This document shows, one piece after another, positions 32,126 to 42,206 of a stretch of DNA of 64,000 bases. This stretch comes from Sedimentisphaerales bacterium. GTDB lineage: Bacteria > Planctomycetota > Phycisphaerae > Sedimentisphaerales > Anaerobacaceae. Position numbers and translations under genes: made by a program. Under the pieces are notes generated by a model. It did not search any database, had not been told where the DNA came from, and worked only from the letters and a program-made list of their open reading frames with translations. Every line of letters begins with the position of its first letter. Position 1 is the stretch's first letter. Location: the NCBI GenBank assembly GCA_016931715.1, contig JAFGEF010000074.1:1-64000 (forward strand), written 5' to 3'.

Positions 32126-32461
32126 CTACTGGTTACATATGAATTCTTCAGCAATCCAGACTCTTGGATAATTGCCATATCCACGGAGATACACTTCGAT
32201 AAGCGATAAAGGTTTGTACATAACTCCGAGAAAAGTTCTTTGCTGGATTCGGCCATAAACCATTGCGGGGCCATGGTCAATATCAAAATGATCCTCAATT
32301 AATTGCCCCCCTTCTTCAATAGTTTTATAAACAAAGTAATTTCTGGCAATCAATATCCTGCTTACTCGCAGGCATGGATAGGCAATAACATACAGACATA
32401 TTAAACACGCGAATAATTCAAGCAGCAATTTTGGTATAACCTTATATGACTGCATTATCAT
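32126..32461 (-). CDS. Hypothetical protein with N-terminal TM
   Basis: 111 aa ORF with hydrophobic N-terminus LLLELFACLICLYVIAYP. Confidence 0.45.
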   Translation of the reverse strand: MIMQSYKVIPKLLLELFACLICLYVIAYPCLRVSRILIARNYFVYKTIEEGGQLIEDHFDIDHGPAMVYGRIQQRTFLGVMYKPLSLIEVYLRGYGNYPRVWIAEEFICNQ

Positions 32462-32529
32462 TCCTTAAGCTTTTAATTTTGTATCTGATAATATAATCGT
32501 CATGTCAGCCAAATTAACTTAAGTCATAG

Positions 32530-33240
32530 TCATGTGAGCTGACTGCAAAGGCTTTCGGAAATATCCTGAAGGTTTTTAAGTCGTTTCGGGCAGTCATCGA
32601 TGGTGAAGAATTTCGGTCCCATACCGCATGGACCTGTTAATAAGTCCCCTTCCTGAAAGTCCTTTACATCATCGATTGTTTGGACGCCCCATGCAATCCT
32701 CTTGCCGCTGCGATATTTCGGGTATTTTGTAATATCATACAGTGAAGCGTCGAAGCTGATGATACTAATTTCGGAACTGAACATATCGTCCCAGTTCATA
32801 TTGCCGCAGACATGAACACCGTAAGTGAAATTGAAACTTCCGAAAATTGCCGACCATGCAGTCTGGTAATCAAAACCCGCATGTCCAAGCGCAGGCTCAT
32901 CGAGAAACAGTATAATCTTGCCCACATCGAAACCATCCGTTATAGCGCTAACATGCTCATAGACTCTCGATATGGCTTCGTCTTCGCTATAGCCGCCCAG
33001 AACAAGTGTAGCAGGCCCGACGCACTGAACCTTTACAACTTCCCTGCCCTTTGTTTTTTGCCTGAATGTATCAAGACAACTCATCTTGCCCGGATTTTTT
33101 ATATAATCCATCATCGCATCGCCGAGTTTCGGCAATTCCGGCAGAAATGATATATCATGCTGCAAACTGTAATTTACGGCTTCGTCAACATTATCATACG
33201 GCAAAGAACCTATCTGTGTTACTACTTTCTTATCATCCAT
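32530..33240 (-). CDS. MetE/UROD-like (cobalamin-independent methionine synthase II-like) short protein
   Basis: TQIGSLPYDNVDEAV, VQCVGPATLVLGG, LFLDEPALG, GVHVCGNMNWDDM. Confidence 0.78.
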   Translation of the reverse strand: MDDKKVVTQIGSLPYDNVDEAVNYSLQHDISFLPELPKLGDAMMDYIKNPGKMSCLDTFRQKTKGREVVKVQCVGPATLVLGGYSEDEAISRVYEHVSAITDGFDVGKIILFLDEPALGHAGFDYQTAWSAIFGSFNFTYGVHVCGNMNWDDMFSSEISIISFDASLYDITKYPKYRSGKRIAWGVQTIDDVKDFQEGDLLTGPCGMGPKFFTIDDCPKRLKNLQDISESLCSQLT

Positions 33241-33313
33241 GTATTCACCTTCCTAAAAATAATCATAAAAAATATTTTTTGTCATATTGTTACAAATCCG
33301 GGATAAGATTGTC

Positions 33314-33676
33314 CTAATCCACCGAGTCAGTGCCTGAGACATACGCATCAATTTCCACGTCGTGAACACCCCAGTATTCCAGCGCATTGTAAAGCTGAGC
33401 ATTCGTCATCGAGCCGGTTTTTTTTCGGATAAACCATATAAATATAAAGAAGGGCCAAAAAATCGGAATAATCGCCAGCGGAATCATAATCCAGCCGAAA
33501 CCTTTGAGCAGAGATTGTCCCGTTTTGAGCTGCTGCGCTGCGTCGCGAAGATAGATAAGACGCCTGCGTCTCTGCTCGCTCTGACTGTATCGCGAAATCG
33601 CTTCATCAAATTCAGCAAGCTGTTGTATGTCCAGAGGATTCCTCTGGTAATCATGAAAATGATGCGTATGATTCAT
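33314..33676 (-). CDS. Hypothetical membrane protein
   Basis: 120 aa, hydrophobic GFGWIMIPLAIIPIFWPFFIFIWFI. Confidence 0.5.
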   Translation of the reverse strand: MNHTHHFHDYQRNPLDIQQLAEFDEAISRYSQSEQRRRRLIYLRDAAQQLKTGQSLLKGFGWIMIPLAIIPIFWPFFIFIWFIRKKTGSMTNAQLYNALEYWGVHDVEIDAYVSGTDSVD

Positions 33677-33692
33677 CTATTCCCTCTCAATG

Positions 33693-33956
33693 TCAGTCCT
33701 GGTCTGTCGAATCCGGAGAAATTTTTACCGACTTAAAATACTTGGACGAGCGCCCCTGGTTACTGGGCGCCCAGTTTTCCCACACTCGACCATCGACGGT
33801 ATCGAGCACATAGGCATGATTGTCTCTAACAACAATCTCGAAGCGGCCGCTCGATCCGGACACCATTGACCTTGCGGCACCCATAGCCAATACCATGCAA
33901 ACTGTGACCAGAATGCCAATTATAAAACTCTTAATATCGATTTGCCTGTCCATCGT
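33693..33956 (-). CDS. Hypothetical protein with N-terminal TM helix
   Basis: MDRQIDIKSFIIGILVTVCMVLAMGAARSM...; internal start of ORF 33693..34013 with upstream AG-rich RBS. Confidence 0.5.
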   Translation of the reverse strand, partial: TMDRQIDIKSFIIGILVTVCMVLAMGAARSMVSGSSGRFEIVVRDNHAYVLDTVDGRVWENWAPSNQGRSSKYFKSVKISPDSTDQD

Positions 33957-34149
33957 TTCTCCCTTTCTAATTTTGAAAGTTAATAATCGAGCCTGCAATA
34001 CAATTTTGCACACCGTTATTAAGATATATACGCCCGAACAGCAAAAACTTCAATTAAAAAATAGTAAAATAACGAATGTTAAATATTTGACATAAAATTC
34101 AGATGATGTATAATAATGGTGTATATAATATCAATATTGGAGATAAGTA

Positions 34150-34383
34150 ATGGTACGAACACAAATATATCTCACAGAAAGCCAGCGTGATGAACTGGCT
34201 GCTATTGCTGAAGCTGAGGGGAAAAAACAGAGCCAGTTGATACGAGAAGCCATTGATCAGCTTATCGGTCAGGCCGGCTCCAGCCGAAGAGAATCTGTAT
34301 TGCGCGAAGCGGCCGGAATCTGGAAAAACCGGACAGACCTTCCCGATTTCAAAAAAATGCGACAAGAATGGGACAGGAATTAG
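34150..34383 (+). CDS. Ribbon-helix-helix (CopG-like) antitoxin
   Basis: MVRTQIYLTESQRDELAAIAEAEGKKQSQLIREAIDQLI; directly upstream of a PIN toxin. Confidence 0.85.
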   Translation: MVRTQIYLTESQRDELAAIAEAEGKKQSQLIREAIDQLIGQAGSSRRESVLREAAGIWKNRTDLPDFKKMRQEWDRN

Positions 34384-34385
34384 AT

Positions 34386-34769
34386 ATGTCAGATTTTATT
34401 CTTATCGATACAGATGTGCTTGTTGATTTTTTTCGGGGCTATAATAAAGCAGTAGCTTTTGTCAATACACATGCTTCACGGATTATTCTTTCTTCCATTG
34501 TTGTTGCGGAATTGTATGCCGGAGTAAAAACAGATACAGAACGATCCGCTGTAGATAATTTTATCTCAGTTTTTCACGTAGTTCCCGTAACGGCTGAGAT
34601 TGCAAAAGAGGGGGGTTTGTATAAATACAGATATGGCAAATCACATGGAATTGGACTTGCCGATGCCATATTAGCTGCTACCGCTCAGGCTGAAAATGCC
34701 GAGTTGAAGACGCTTAATATCAAACATTACCCTATGTTAAAAGGTCTAAAGCCGGCTTATAAAAAATAA
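34386..34769 (+). CDS. PIN-domain toxin (VapC-like)
   Basis: FILIDTDVLVDFFRG, SSIVVAELYAGVK, GIGLADAILAATA. Confidence 0.88.
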   Translation: MSDFILIDTDVLVDFFRGYNKAVAFVNTHASRIILSSIVVAELYAGVKTDTERSAVDNFISVFHVVPVTAEIAKEGGLYKYRYGKSHGIGLADAILAATAQAENAELKTLNIKHYPMLKGLKPAYKK

Positions 34770-34802
34770 AACGATCTTAAAACAAAAGTCGGATAGAACA
34801 CA

Positions 34803-36545
34803 TTATTCACCGTTCACAATCTGATTTGCATCGGCCAGGTGTTTTAAGAGGTAGTTTTTATCCGGTCCGCCAAGGTGCTCCCAGGGAAGAGTTTCTTCGA
34901 CTGAAAATTCCCGTTGTGCAAGCGAATCCAAATTCAAATCGGATTGCTCGAACGCCTTTTGCCAAATCTCGACATTAAAACATTCGTCCCACAAATCGAA
35001 CTTCGCGCCCGCTCGCCAGGCGGCTTCGGTTACGTCACCAAGTCTCCTGTCACCACGACCAATTGCCGATTCCAAAATACTTGCATCAATATGGTGGAAC
35101 TTGAACGAAAGAAATTTCGCCCGCAGGTCTCTTTTTTCATCAAGAATTATCTTCCTTGCATCCTCGAAATATTCTCTCGGTTTCTGGCCAAGCCAGCCGA
35201 ATGGCGTATGAGCCTTCGGTACAAACCAGCTTACAGCGACATTAATGCTGCCGGTTTTATTATCAACTTTCTTTCGCAGTTTGGCTAAATCGTATGACAA
35301 CTGAACAATCCTTTTTACGTCATCAAGCGTTTCACCCGGCAAGCCTACCATGAAATAGAGTTTAAATTTTTGCCAGCCAGCTCGATAAGCAGCTTCTGCG
35401 GCTGCAAATAAATCTTCATCTTTGAGAGGTTTATTAACAATACGCCGCAGCTTTTCGCTGGCTGCTTCAACCGCTATTGTAAGTCCGGCTTTACGAACTG
35501 AACTGACCAATTCGGGCAATAATTTTAATTGTTTATCGACACGCAGGCTCGGAAGAGAGATGCCAACATGCTTATCCTTAAAATACTCATGCAGTCCTGA
35601 AGCCAGCTTTTCAAGTTCAGGATATTCTGCACTCGACAGGCTCAGCAGGCTTACCGTATCATACCCGGTTGAATGATAACATTTCTTCGCAATGTCTATC
35701 ACCCTATCGATACTGCGATATCGAATAGGTCTGCGGCAGAAACTCGCCTGGCAAAACCGGCATCGGCCCGGGCAGCCGCGCATTATCTCGACATTGACTC
35801 TTTCATGTACAGCCTGAACAAAAGGAACTATCGGAGCAAGTGGTACATGCGCGTTATCGAAATCCTGAACAATCGCATTTTGTCGTCGCGTTTGTTTTTC
35901 AAGTGACGGGACATAAGCCCAATCGAATTTATCAGCTATTTCAGAAAGTATTTCTTTTTTTGATGTATCGATTTTCTTCCTATCCCTGACTAAATTTGCA
36001 AGTTCAATAACAGCTTCTTCACCTTCACCCAAAACAAACATATCGAAAAAATCTGCAATCGGCTCGCAGCAGTTTGCCATCCCCCCGCCGCCGATAATCA
36101 GTGGGTCATCCTCGCTCCGTTCGATGCTTCTTACCTTCATACCGCCCAGGTCGAGCATGTTGAGCACGTTCGTATAGCACAGCTCGTTAGTAAGGCTAAA
36201 GCCAACAATATCGAAACTTTGCATCGATGCTTTAGACTCCAAGCTGAATAGAGGTATGTTTTTTTCACGAAGAACCTTTTCGGCGTCAATCCAGGGAGAA
36301 AAAACTCGTTCAGCCGCGACACCATCTATTGTATTAAGGCAATCGTAAATTATCGAAATGCCTGTATTTGACATTCCTACTTCATAAATATCGGGAAAAC
36401 ACAATGCGATGGTCAATTCACTTTGGGACAGGTCTTTCCTGATTTGATTTATCTCGCCGCCGATGTACCTGCCCGGCTGCTGCACAAAGGGGAGAAAATC
36501 ATTTTCTACCTGTTCAGTTAATATTACCACTTTATTTTTTTTCAT
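34803..36545 (-). CDS. B12-binding-like/radical SAM protein (TIGR03960-like)
   Basis: GGEINQIRKDLSQSELTIALCFPDIYEVGMSNTGISIIYD; radical SAM CPGRCRFCQASFC. Confidence 0.88.
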   Translation of the reverse strand: MKKNKVVILTEQVENDFLPFVQQPGRYIGGEINQIRKDLSQSELTIALCFPDIYEVGMSNTGISIIYDCLNTIDGVAAERVFSPWIDAEKVLREKNIPLFSLESKASMQSFDIVGFSLTNELCYTNVLNMLDLGGMKVRSIERSEDDPLIIGGGGMANCCEPIADFFDMFVLGEGEEAVIELANLVRDRKKIDTSKKEILSEIADKFDWAYVPSLEKQTRRQNAIVQDFDNAHVPLAPIVPFVQAVHERVNVEIMRGCPGRCRFCQASFCRRPIRYRSIDRVIDIAKKCYHSTGYDTVSLLSLSSAEYPELEKLASGLHEYFKDKHVGISLPSLRVDKQLKLLPELVSSVRKAGLTIAVEAASEKLRRIVNKPLKDEDLFAAAEAAYRAGWQKFKLYFMVGLPGETLDDVKRIVQLSYDLAKLRKKVDNKTGSINVAVSWFVPKAHTPFGWLGQKPREYFEDARKIILDEKRDLRAKFLSFKFHHIDASILESAIGRGDRRLGDVTEAAWRAGAKFDLWDECFNVEIWQKAFEQSDLNLDSLAQREFSVEETLPWEHLGGPDKNYLLKHLADANQIVNGE

Positions 36546-36593
36546 TTTTCTATTATAACTTCATTATCGTAAATTTTCTATGGAATGTTTGTT

Positions 36594-37643
36594 ATGAATA
36601 AGAGTTTTGTAAAAATCCGAAGTTTCACAATATTGTTTTTTATTCTTTTTCTGTTGTTTGTCCTGTTTTTTTCTGTAATCAACAGGAAGCCGGTTGAATT
36701 CGAGAGCAGCTACAGGCTGGTTATGGGCACTTTTGCGAGAGTTATCATAATAGCCGGTAATTCAAAAACTGCACAGCAGGCCGCAACGGATGCTTTTGCT
36801 GAAATGGAAAAAGTCGATGACCTGATGAGTGATTATAAAGACAACTCGGACATCGGAATCGTAAATAAAGAAGCATTCCAGAGAGCAGTTCAGGTCAGTG
36901 AATCAACATTCGAAGTCATTCGAAGAAGCGTCGTGTTCAGCAAACTCACCGATGGAGCTTTCGATATTACAGTCGGACCTCTCGTTGATTTGTTCCGCAA
37001 GTCAAGAGAAACACAAATCGCACCAACAAAAGAAGAAATCGAAAAGACAAAAACCAAAGTCGGATACGAAAAACTCATACTCGATGAAACAAACAGAACC
37101 GTAAAATTTACAGTCGAAGGTATGAGACTCGACCTGGGCGGTATCGCAAAAGGTTATGGTGTGGATAAAGCAATTGAAGCGATTCAAAAAACCGGAGTTA
37201 TCGGAGCAATGGTCGATATTGGCGGGAATATCCGATGCTTCGGAATACCTGCCAAAGGGAAAAAAACATGGCTTGTCGGGATTCAGAATCCGAATCTCGT
37301 AGCAGAAAAAGATAATGATGAACTTGTAATGAAGCTGAAAATCACTAATGAGTCAATTTCCACCAGCGGCAATTACCAGCAGTTTGTTATTATTGATGGC
37401 AAACGTTACAGTCATATCATCGACCGCAGAACAGGTACCGGTGCAGAAGGATTATCAAGTGTCACCATCATTTCAAATAATGCTGCTGACGCTGACGCCC
37501 TATCCACTGCAGTAAGTGTAATTGGAGTTGAAAAAGGTCTTGCCCTAATCGAGACAATCGATGACACAGAAGCTATCCTGATACCTTCCGGCCAAAACCA
37601 ATTTATAATGACACGGGGAGCAGATAAATATATAAAAGAGTAA
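36594..37643 (+). CDS. apbE: FAD:protein FMN transferase
   Basis: YRLVMGTFARVIIIA, MRLDLGGIAKGYGVDKAIEAI, GAMVDIGGNIRCFG, YSHIIDRRTG. Confidence 0.92.
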   Translation: MNKSFVKIRSFTILFFILFLLFVLFFSVINRKPVEFESSYRLVMGTFARVIIIAGNSKTAQQAATDAFAEMEKVDDLMSDYKDNSDIGIVNKEAFQRAVQVSESTFEVIRRSVVFSKLTDGAFDITVGPLVDLFRKSRETQIAPTKEEIEKTKTKVGYEKLILDETNRTVKFTVEGMRLDLGGIAKGYGVDKAIEAIQKTGVIGAMVDIGGNIRCFGIPAKGKKTWLVGIQNPNLVAEKDNDELVMKLKITNESISTSGNYQQFVIIDGKRYSHIIDRRTGTGAEGLSSVTIISNNAADADALSTAVSVIGVEKGLALIETIDDTEAILIPSGQNQFIMTRGADKYIKE

Positions 37644-37781
37644 AAAATAATGAGAATGCAGTATTTATGGGACTTTCATCTTTTGGCAGCCTGTTCACCT
37701 GAAAAAATATATTGATATGTAAAGTACTCTTAAAAAATACACGATAATAATATTTATTTGTAAGTAATAATCTGTGGAGAG

Positions 37782-39002
37782 TTGTATTTGTTTGGACATA
37801 CCCATAAAATGCATAAATTGCTTTACAATAAAAAATCTGGCATCGCATTGCCTTTGGCAATGGTCACAATTATGATACTCCTTGCGGTCGGCACTTCTTT
37901 GTTGACTCTGGGAGTGAACGCACGCTTATATTCTATAAATGACTCCCACGATATAACCGCACGCTGCGCGGCAGATGCAGGTCTCACAAAAGCAATATAT
38001 GATATGAATGCAAAACTTAAAAATATTCCATGGGATGACGGTTCACTTCCATCTGAATCAAATATTTCATTAGTTGGCAGTAATGCATCTTACAGTTACA
38101 CCGTTACAAATGACGGAGGTCATTATGTCGTTACGGCTACCGGAACCTGTGGCAATGCCCAAACTACTGTAAGCTGCATATTGTCTTTAGACGGACCTTT
38201 CGATGCCGCAATATTCTGTGAATCATACGTCTGGTTTCACAACAATTGTACAATTGACCAGTACAATACAGATTCGGATACACTGCCTTTAAAGGTCGGC
38301 ACTAACAGCACCAAACACTGGCAAATGTGTTTGTTCAACGATGCAATAATAAACGGAGACGCCGTCGTGGGAGCAGGAGGCGAACCGGATTATACAATAG
38401 ATAACAAAGGCACCATCACCGGGCAGCAATACGCAATGTCCTCAGCGCAAACACTTGAATCTGTTACAGTTCCGCCGTTAATAGACTCTTTGCCATCTCA
38501 GGGAACACTTGAAGAAGGTGACGTTCTTGTATCGGGCAAATATGAGAGTATCGACCTTGGTAATAATAAAACTGTTACCATAAAAGGAGATGTAACTCTT
38601 TATGTTACCGGAGATATAATTCTCGGTAATTCGGCACAGATTATCGTGGATGGCGATACACCAGGTTCATCATTAACAATATATCTTGGCGGAAACTTAG
38701 TAAGCGGCAACAGCAGCGCTGTCAATAACGAAACTCAGGACCCTCATAATACGTCAATATACGCACTCGATTCCTGCACGAAAATTAATATGAAAAACGA
38801 TTCTGCTTTTTATGGCACTATCTATGCACCAGAAGCTGAAGTAGTATATAACAATTCCGCCGCCCTGTATGGTTCGGTCATATCAAAAAGCTTTGAAACA
38901 AAAAATGCGGCCCCTATGCACTACGATGCTTCGCTCAGGGAACCCGCCGTCACCGATCCGCTTGTCAAATTCAAAGTCACGAATTGGATGGAAATTAACT
39001 AA
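37782..39002 (+). CDS. PilX-like type IV pilus-associated/polymer-forming protein
   Basis: KKSGIALPLAMVTIMILLAVGTSLLTLGVNARLYSINDSHDITARCAADAGLTKAIYDM; C-terminal beta-helical repeats. Confidence 0.75.
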   Translation: MYLFGHTHKMHKLLYNKKSGIALPLAMVTIMILLAVGTSLLTLGVNARLYSINDSHDITARCAADAGLTKAIYDMNAKLKNIPWDDGSLPSESNISLVGSNASYSYTVTNDGGHYVVTATGTCGNAQTTVSCILSLDGPFDAAIFCESYVWFHNNCTIDQYNTDSDTLPLKVGTNSTKHWQMCLFNDAIINGDAVVGAGGEPDYTIDNKGTITGQQYAMSSAQTLESVTVPPLIDSLPSQGTLEEGDVLVSGKYESIDLGNNKTVTIKGDVTLYVTGDIILGNSAQIIVDGDTPGSSLTIYLGGNLVSGNSSAVNNETQDPHNTSIYALDSCTKINMKNDSAFYGTIYAPEAEVVYNNSAALYGSVISKSFETKNAAPMHYDASLREPAVTDPLVKFKVTNWMEIN

Positions 39003-39528
39003 ATCGCCCTTCTTCTCCTCAACCACCCTACAAATCCCGCACCAAGACTGACAAGTATAATCGCGCCTGGCGCAGGGATAACGTTCAAAGACATTCCTCC
39101 TATGTTGTCATAAGCGTATTGGTAACCACCCAGACCATCCATAATATAAAAGTCCACATAGTCACCTGTAGAGAGACTGAATGTTGTACTAACAGCAGTC
39201 GCAAACGCGTCCATCTCAGTATTGAGATATGGTTGCCCCTCATTGATGGCGATAACACCTAGTTCTGGACTTTCCATATAATAACACCAGTGCCAAGAAT
39301 GATAACGTCCAGGGCCAGTTCCTGGACCCCAACTCGCAGCATTATATAATCCGCCATCGGCAACACCTATTGGGTCAAGAGTATAATTCCCTGCTTCAAA
39401 AAAAAATGAACAGGATTTAAAACATGATTAGTCAATGCGTTGATATTGATTATTGTCGGTGGACCTCTGGCAGTACCAAAAAATGCGCATACCATAAATA
39501 GCTAACTCATAATCCATGTGCGATTCAT
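38999..39528 (-). pseudogene. PEP-CTERM secreted protein, decayed
   Basis: RBS aggag + ATG at 39528 reads MNRTWIMS*LFMVCAFFGTARGPPTIININALTNHVLNPVHF (TAG at 39502-39504), then frame shift at a 9-T run (39398-39406), then FEAGNYTLDPIGVADGG...NVIPAPGAIILVSLGAGFVGWLRRRRAI*. Confidence 0.8.
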
Positions 39529-39789
39529 ACCCAAACTCCTCCAAAATATAAATTCCTTTATTTCAAACAAGAAACACAAATTCTATTAAAAATGGAGATT
39601 CCTTTCCTTCTTCATATATCTTAATTTGCCCAGTTTAATGGGGGGGGGGAATTTGTAAATTAAAAAACAAGATATTATAGGACTATTTTCAATATTTTTG
39701 TAAGTAATTGAAGATAAAAGAGATAGGAAGGAAAAAATATGATAAGAATACAGAATACTGAATACAGGAAACAGAATCATGAAAAATGT

Positions 39790-40218
39790 TTATTTCTGCC
39801 TTTTATGTGATAACACTTCTTTCGGTAAAAGGTTTCTTAATGCTTTCCTTACTCGCCGTGCAAGTGCAAGACTATGTTTAGCTTCAGGAAGTTGTATAGG
39901 TTCATAATCACCAGGATAACGAGTAATCGTTGCATAATCCGTGAGGCGTCTTTGTTCCTCAATACTCAATTTCAGCCAAATACTTTCTGGTAACATAGAT
40001 ACTAAACGCTCAACATCATGCGTTTTTGGAAAATCAATACTTTTTACAACAAGAAAAGCTTTTAAATATTTTTCTACACATTGCTGAGCATGAAAACATA
40101 CAGCATCCAGAGGACAGTCTTTAGTCATTTTCAGCAAATATATAGAAGTTTTAAGGTCATTCTCAGCCTTACAAATCCATTCTCTTGCAACAATAAAGAT
40201 GCCGCTATTTTCGTGCAT
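39790..40218 (-). CDS. HEPN-domain protein
   Basis: REWICKAENDLKTSIYLLKMTKDCPLDAVCFHAQQCVEKYLKAFLV. Confidence 0.88.
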   Translation of the reverse strand: MHENSGIFIVAREWICKAENDLKTSIYLLKMTKDCPLDAVCFHAQQCVEKYLKAFLVVKSIDFPKTHDVERLVSMLPESIWLKLSIEEQRRLTDYATITRYPGDYEPIQLPEAKHSLALARRVRKALRNLLPKEVLSHKRQK

Positions 40219-40537
40219 ATAAGAGTTTTCCTTCCAGCGCGGCTGGACGTTCGATTGTACCGACAATTTCCTTACGCCACTGGTAATCATCTGGAGTAGA
40301 AACTAATATATCTTTGGCAACAGGAATATCATGTAAAGTGACGGCGACTTCTATAGCTTTTTCACGTTTTGAGCCTGAAACAGGCATAATGACAAGCAGG
40401 TCAATATCGCTATCTACCCCTGCCTGTCCACGTGCATGTGAGCCAAACAGAATTATTTTTTCCGGTTTAAACTGCTTTACTATCCGCTTTACCATTTGCT
40501 GAATGTATTTCTTTGTAATATTATCAGTTTTGCTCAT
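40205..40537 (-). CDS. MNT-type nucleotidyltransferase-domain protein
   Basis: KIILFGSHARGQAGVDSDIDLLVIMP. Confidence 0.9.
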   Translation of the reverse strand: MSKTDNITKKYIQQMVKRIVKQFKPEKIILFGSHARGQAGVDSDIDLLVIMPVSGSKREKAIEVAVTLHDIPVAKDILVSTPDDYQWRKEIVGTIERPAALEGKLLYARK

Positions 40538-40664
40538 GACTTATGTCTATTCCGGAAAAAGTAATATAGCTTATTGTATAAAAAACATAACAGCGATTTT
40601 AATATATAACTAATAATAAGGCAAGGCGTTAGATATTATCTTAAAGATTGTCAGCTCAGAACTC

Positions 40665-41546
40665 TTATTTCGATACAGGAACAGGTTTTTCTGTTGGCAT
40701 GGCAGGCTGCGGGGCGGATTTGCCGCGATAGATGATTACTTTGACTGGGCATTTGTTCATGGCGGCTTCTGTTTTTTCACATGGTACATATTTAGCGTAG
40801 TCAAGGCGAGCTAAATTGTCTTCGACTTTGAAAAGATCAGATTGTTTTGCACATATGCCGCAGCCTATGCAGCCGACCCTGCAAACTGCACGTGTAGTCT
40901 TGCCGTTTTCCTTATTGCGGCAGGCAACTGTCATCATATTTTCCTGGCTGAATGGAACCATCTCAATCAGGTTGCGCGGACATGCCTTCGAGCAGGCGGT
41001 GCAGCCTGTGCATTTATTATAGTCAACCGTTGCCAGACCATCGACAATATGCAGTGCATCAAATTTACACGCGGCGACACAATCGCCATATCCGAGACAT
41101 CCAAACGCACAAGCCTGAACATTAGCAAGAGCATTTGCGGCGGTGCAGCTTTTTATGCCTTCGTATTGTGCATATATTGTTTTGTCGTCCTTATGTGCAC
41201 GGCAATGTACTATCGGTCTTTTCTTGGGACCAGAGTCACTAATCTGCAAATTTAATATTTCTGCTATTTTTGCAGATGCAGCGGCACCGCCAGGCGAGCA
41301 TTTTCCAATCAATTCAGGATTGTCAAAAATAGCTTTTGCATACTGGCCGCAGCCTGCATAGCCGCAGGTGCCGCAGTCAATTTTAGGCAAAGCTTCATGA
41401 ATCTGTTCTATTTTGGGATCGACAACAACTTTCAGCTTTTCACTCGCTATCAACAGAACAAGCGCGAAAGCGGTACCCAGGCCAATCATTATCGCGCCGG
41501 CCGGCCATATATTATTCCATAATTCAAAAACATCAGCTAATATCAT
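40665..41546 (-). CDS. rnfB: Rnf complex subunit B
   Basis: LPKIDCGTCGYAGCGQYAKAI plus two to three [4Fe-4S] CxxCxxCxxxC clusters. Confidence 0.93.
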   Translation of the reverse strand: MILADVFELWNNIWPAGAIMIGLGTAFALVLLIASEKLKVVVDPKIEQIHEALPKIDCGTCGYAGCGQYAKAIFDNPELIGKCSPGGAAASAKIAEILNLQISDSGPKKRPIVHCRAHKDDKTIYAQYEGIKSCTAANALANVQACAFGCLGYGDCVAACKFDALHIVDGLATVDYNKCTGCTACSKACPRNLIEMVPFSQENMMTVACRNKENGKTTRAVCRVGCIGCGICAKQSDLFKVEDNLARLDYAKYVPCEKTEAAMNKCPVKVIIYRGKSAPQPAMPTEKPVPVSK

Positions 41547-41571
41547 GATTCATACCTTTAGCTCACTTTTT

Positions 41572-42162
41572 TTACTTAATCATTCCTGAAAAACCCATAA
41601 ACGCCAAAGTAAGAAGCCCGGCCGTTATCAAAGTAATCGGCGCACCCCTGAGACATTTGGGGACATCCGCAAAGTTAAGGTTCTCACGAATACCTGCCAT
41701 AATGCAAATCGCCAAAGTAAAACCAATCCCGGCGCCAAAACTAAGAACAACCGCTTCGAGCAGATTGTCAATTTCCCAAAGATTAATGAAAAGGCATAAA
41801 CCCAAAATTGCACAGTTTGTGGTAATAAGCGGCAGAAAAATACCAAAACTCTCGTAAAGCTGCGGAGAGAATTTACGCACATACATTTCAACAAGCTGAA
41901 CCGCTCCGGCGATAACCAATATATAGCAGACATATCGCGTCACCTCAAGAGGCGTACCCGCAAGCAGTAAATTATCAATCAGCCATGTCAAAGTTCCGCT
42001 TAACATTATTACAAAACTGACCGCCAGGCCCATGCCGAACGCAGTATCAATCCTTCCTGAAACGCCTATAAAAGGACAGATTCCGAGGAACTTGGTCAAT
42101 ACGAGATTGTTAATTAAAACTATGGATATAAAACCCAAAAGTAATGTAGTAAACGTATCCAT
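41572..42162 (-). CDS. rnfA: Rnf complex subunit A
   Basis: NNLVLTKFLGICPFIGVSGRIDTAFGMG. Confidence 0.93.
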   Translation of the reverse strand: MDTFTTLLLGFISIVLINNLVLTKFLGICPFIGVSGRIDTAFGMGLAVSFVIMLSGTLTWLIDNLLLAGTPLEVTRYVCYILVIAGAVQLVEMYVRKFSPQLYESFGIFLPLITTNCAILGLCLFINLWEIDNLLEAVVLSFGAGIGFTLAICIMAGIRENLNFADVPKCLRGAPITLITAGLLTLAFMGFSGMIK

Positions 42163-42206
42163 AAAATTTACCTGAAATTAAATATAGTTTCGTTGTTTAT
42201 AATCTT

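Noticed and set aside
39790-40537. MNT-HEPN pair considered as a novel system
   Set aside because: Matches the well-known MNT/HEPN toxin-antitoxin arrangement; kept only as a feature and contextual finding.
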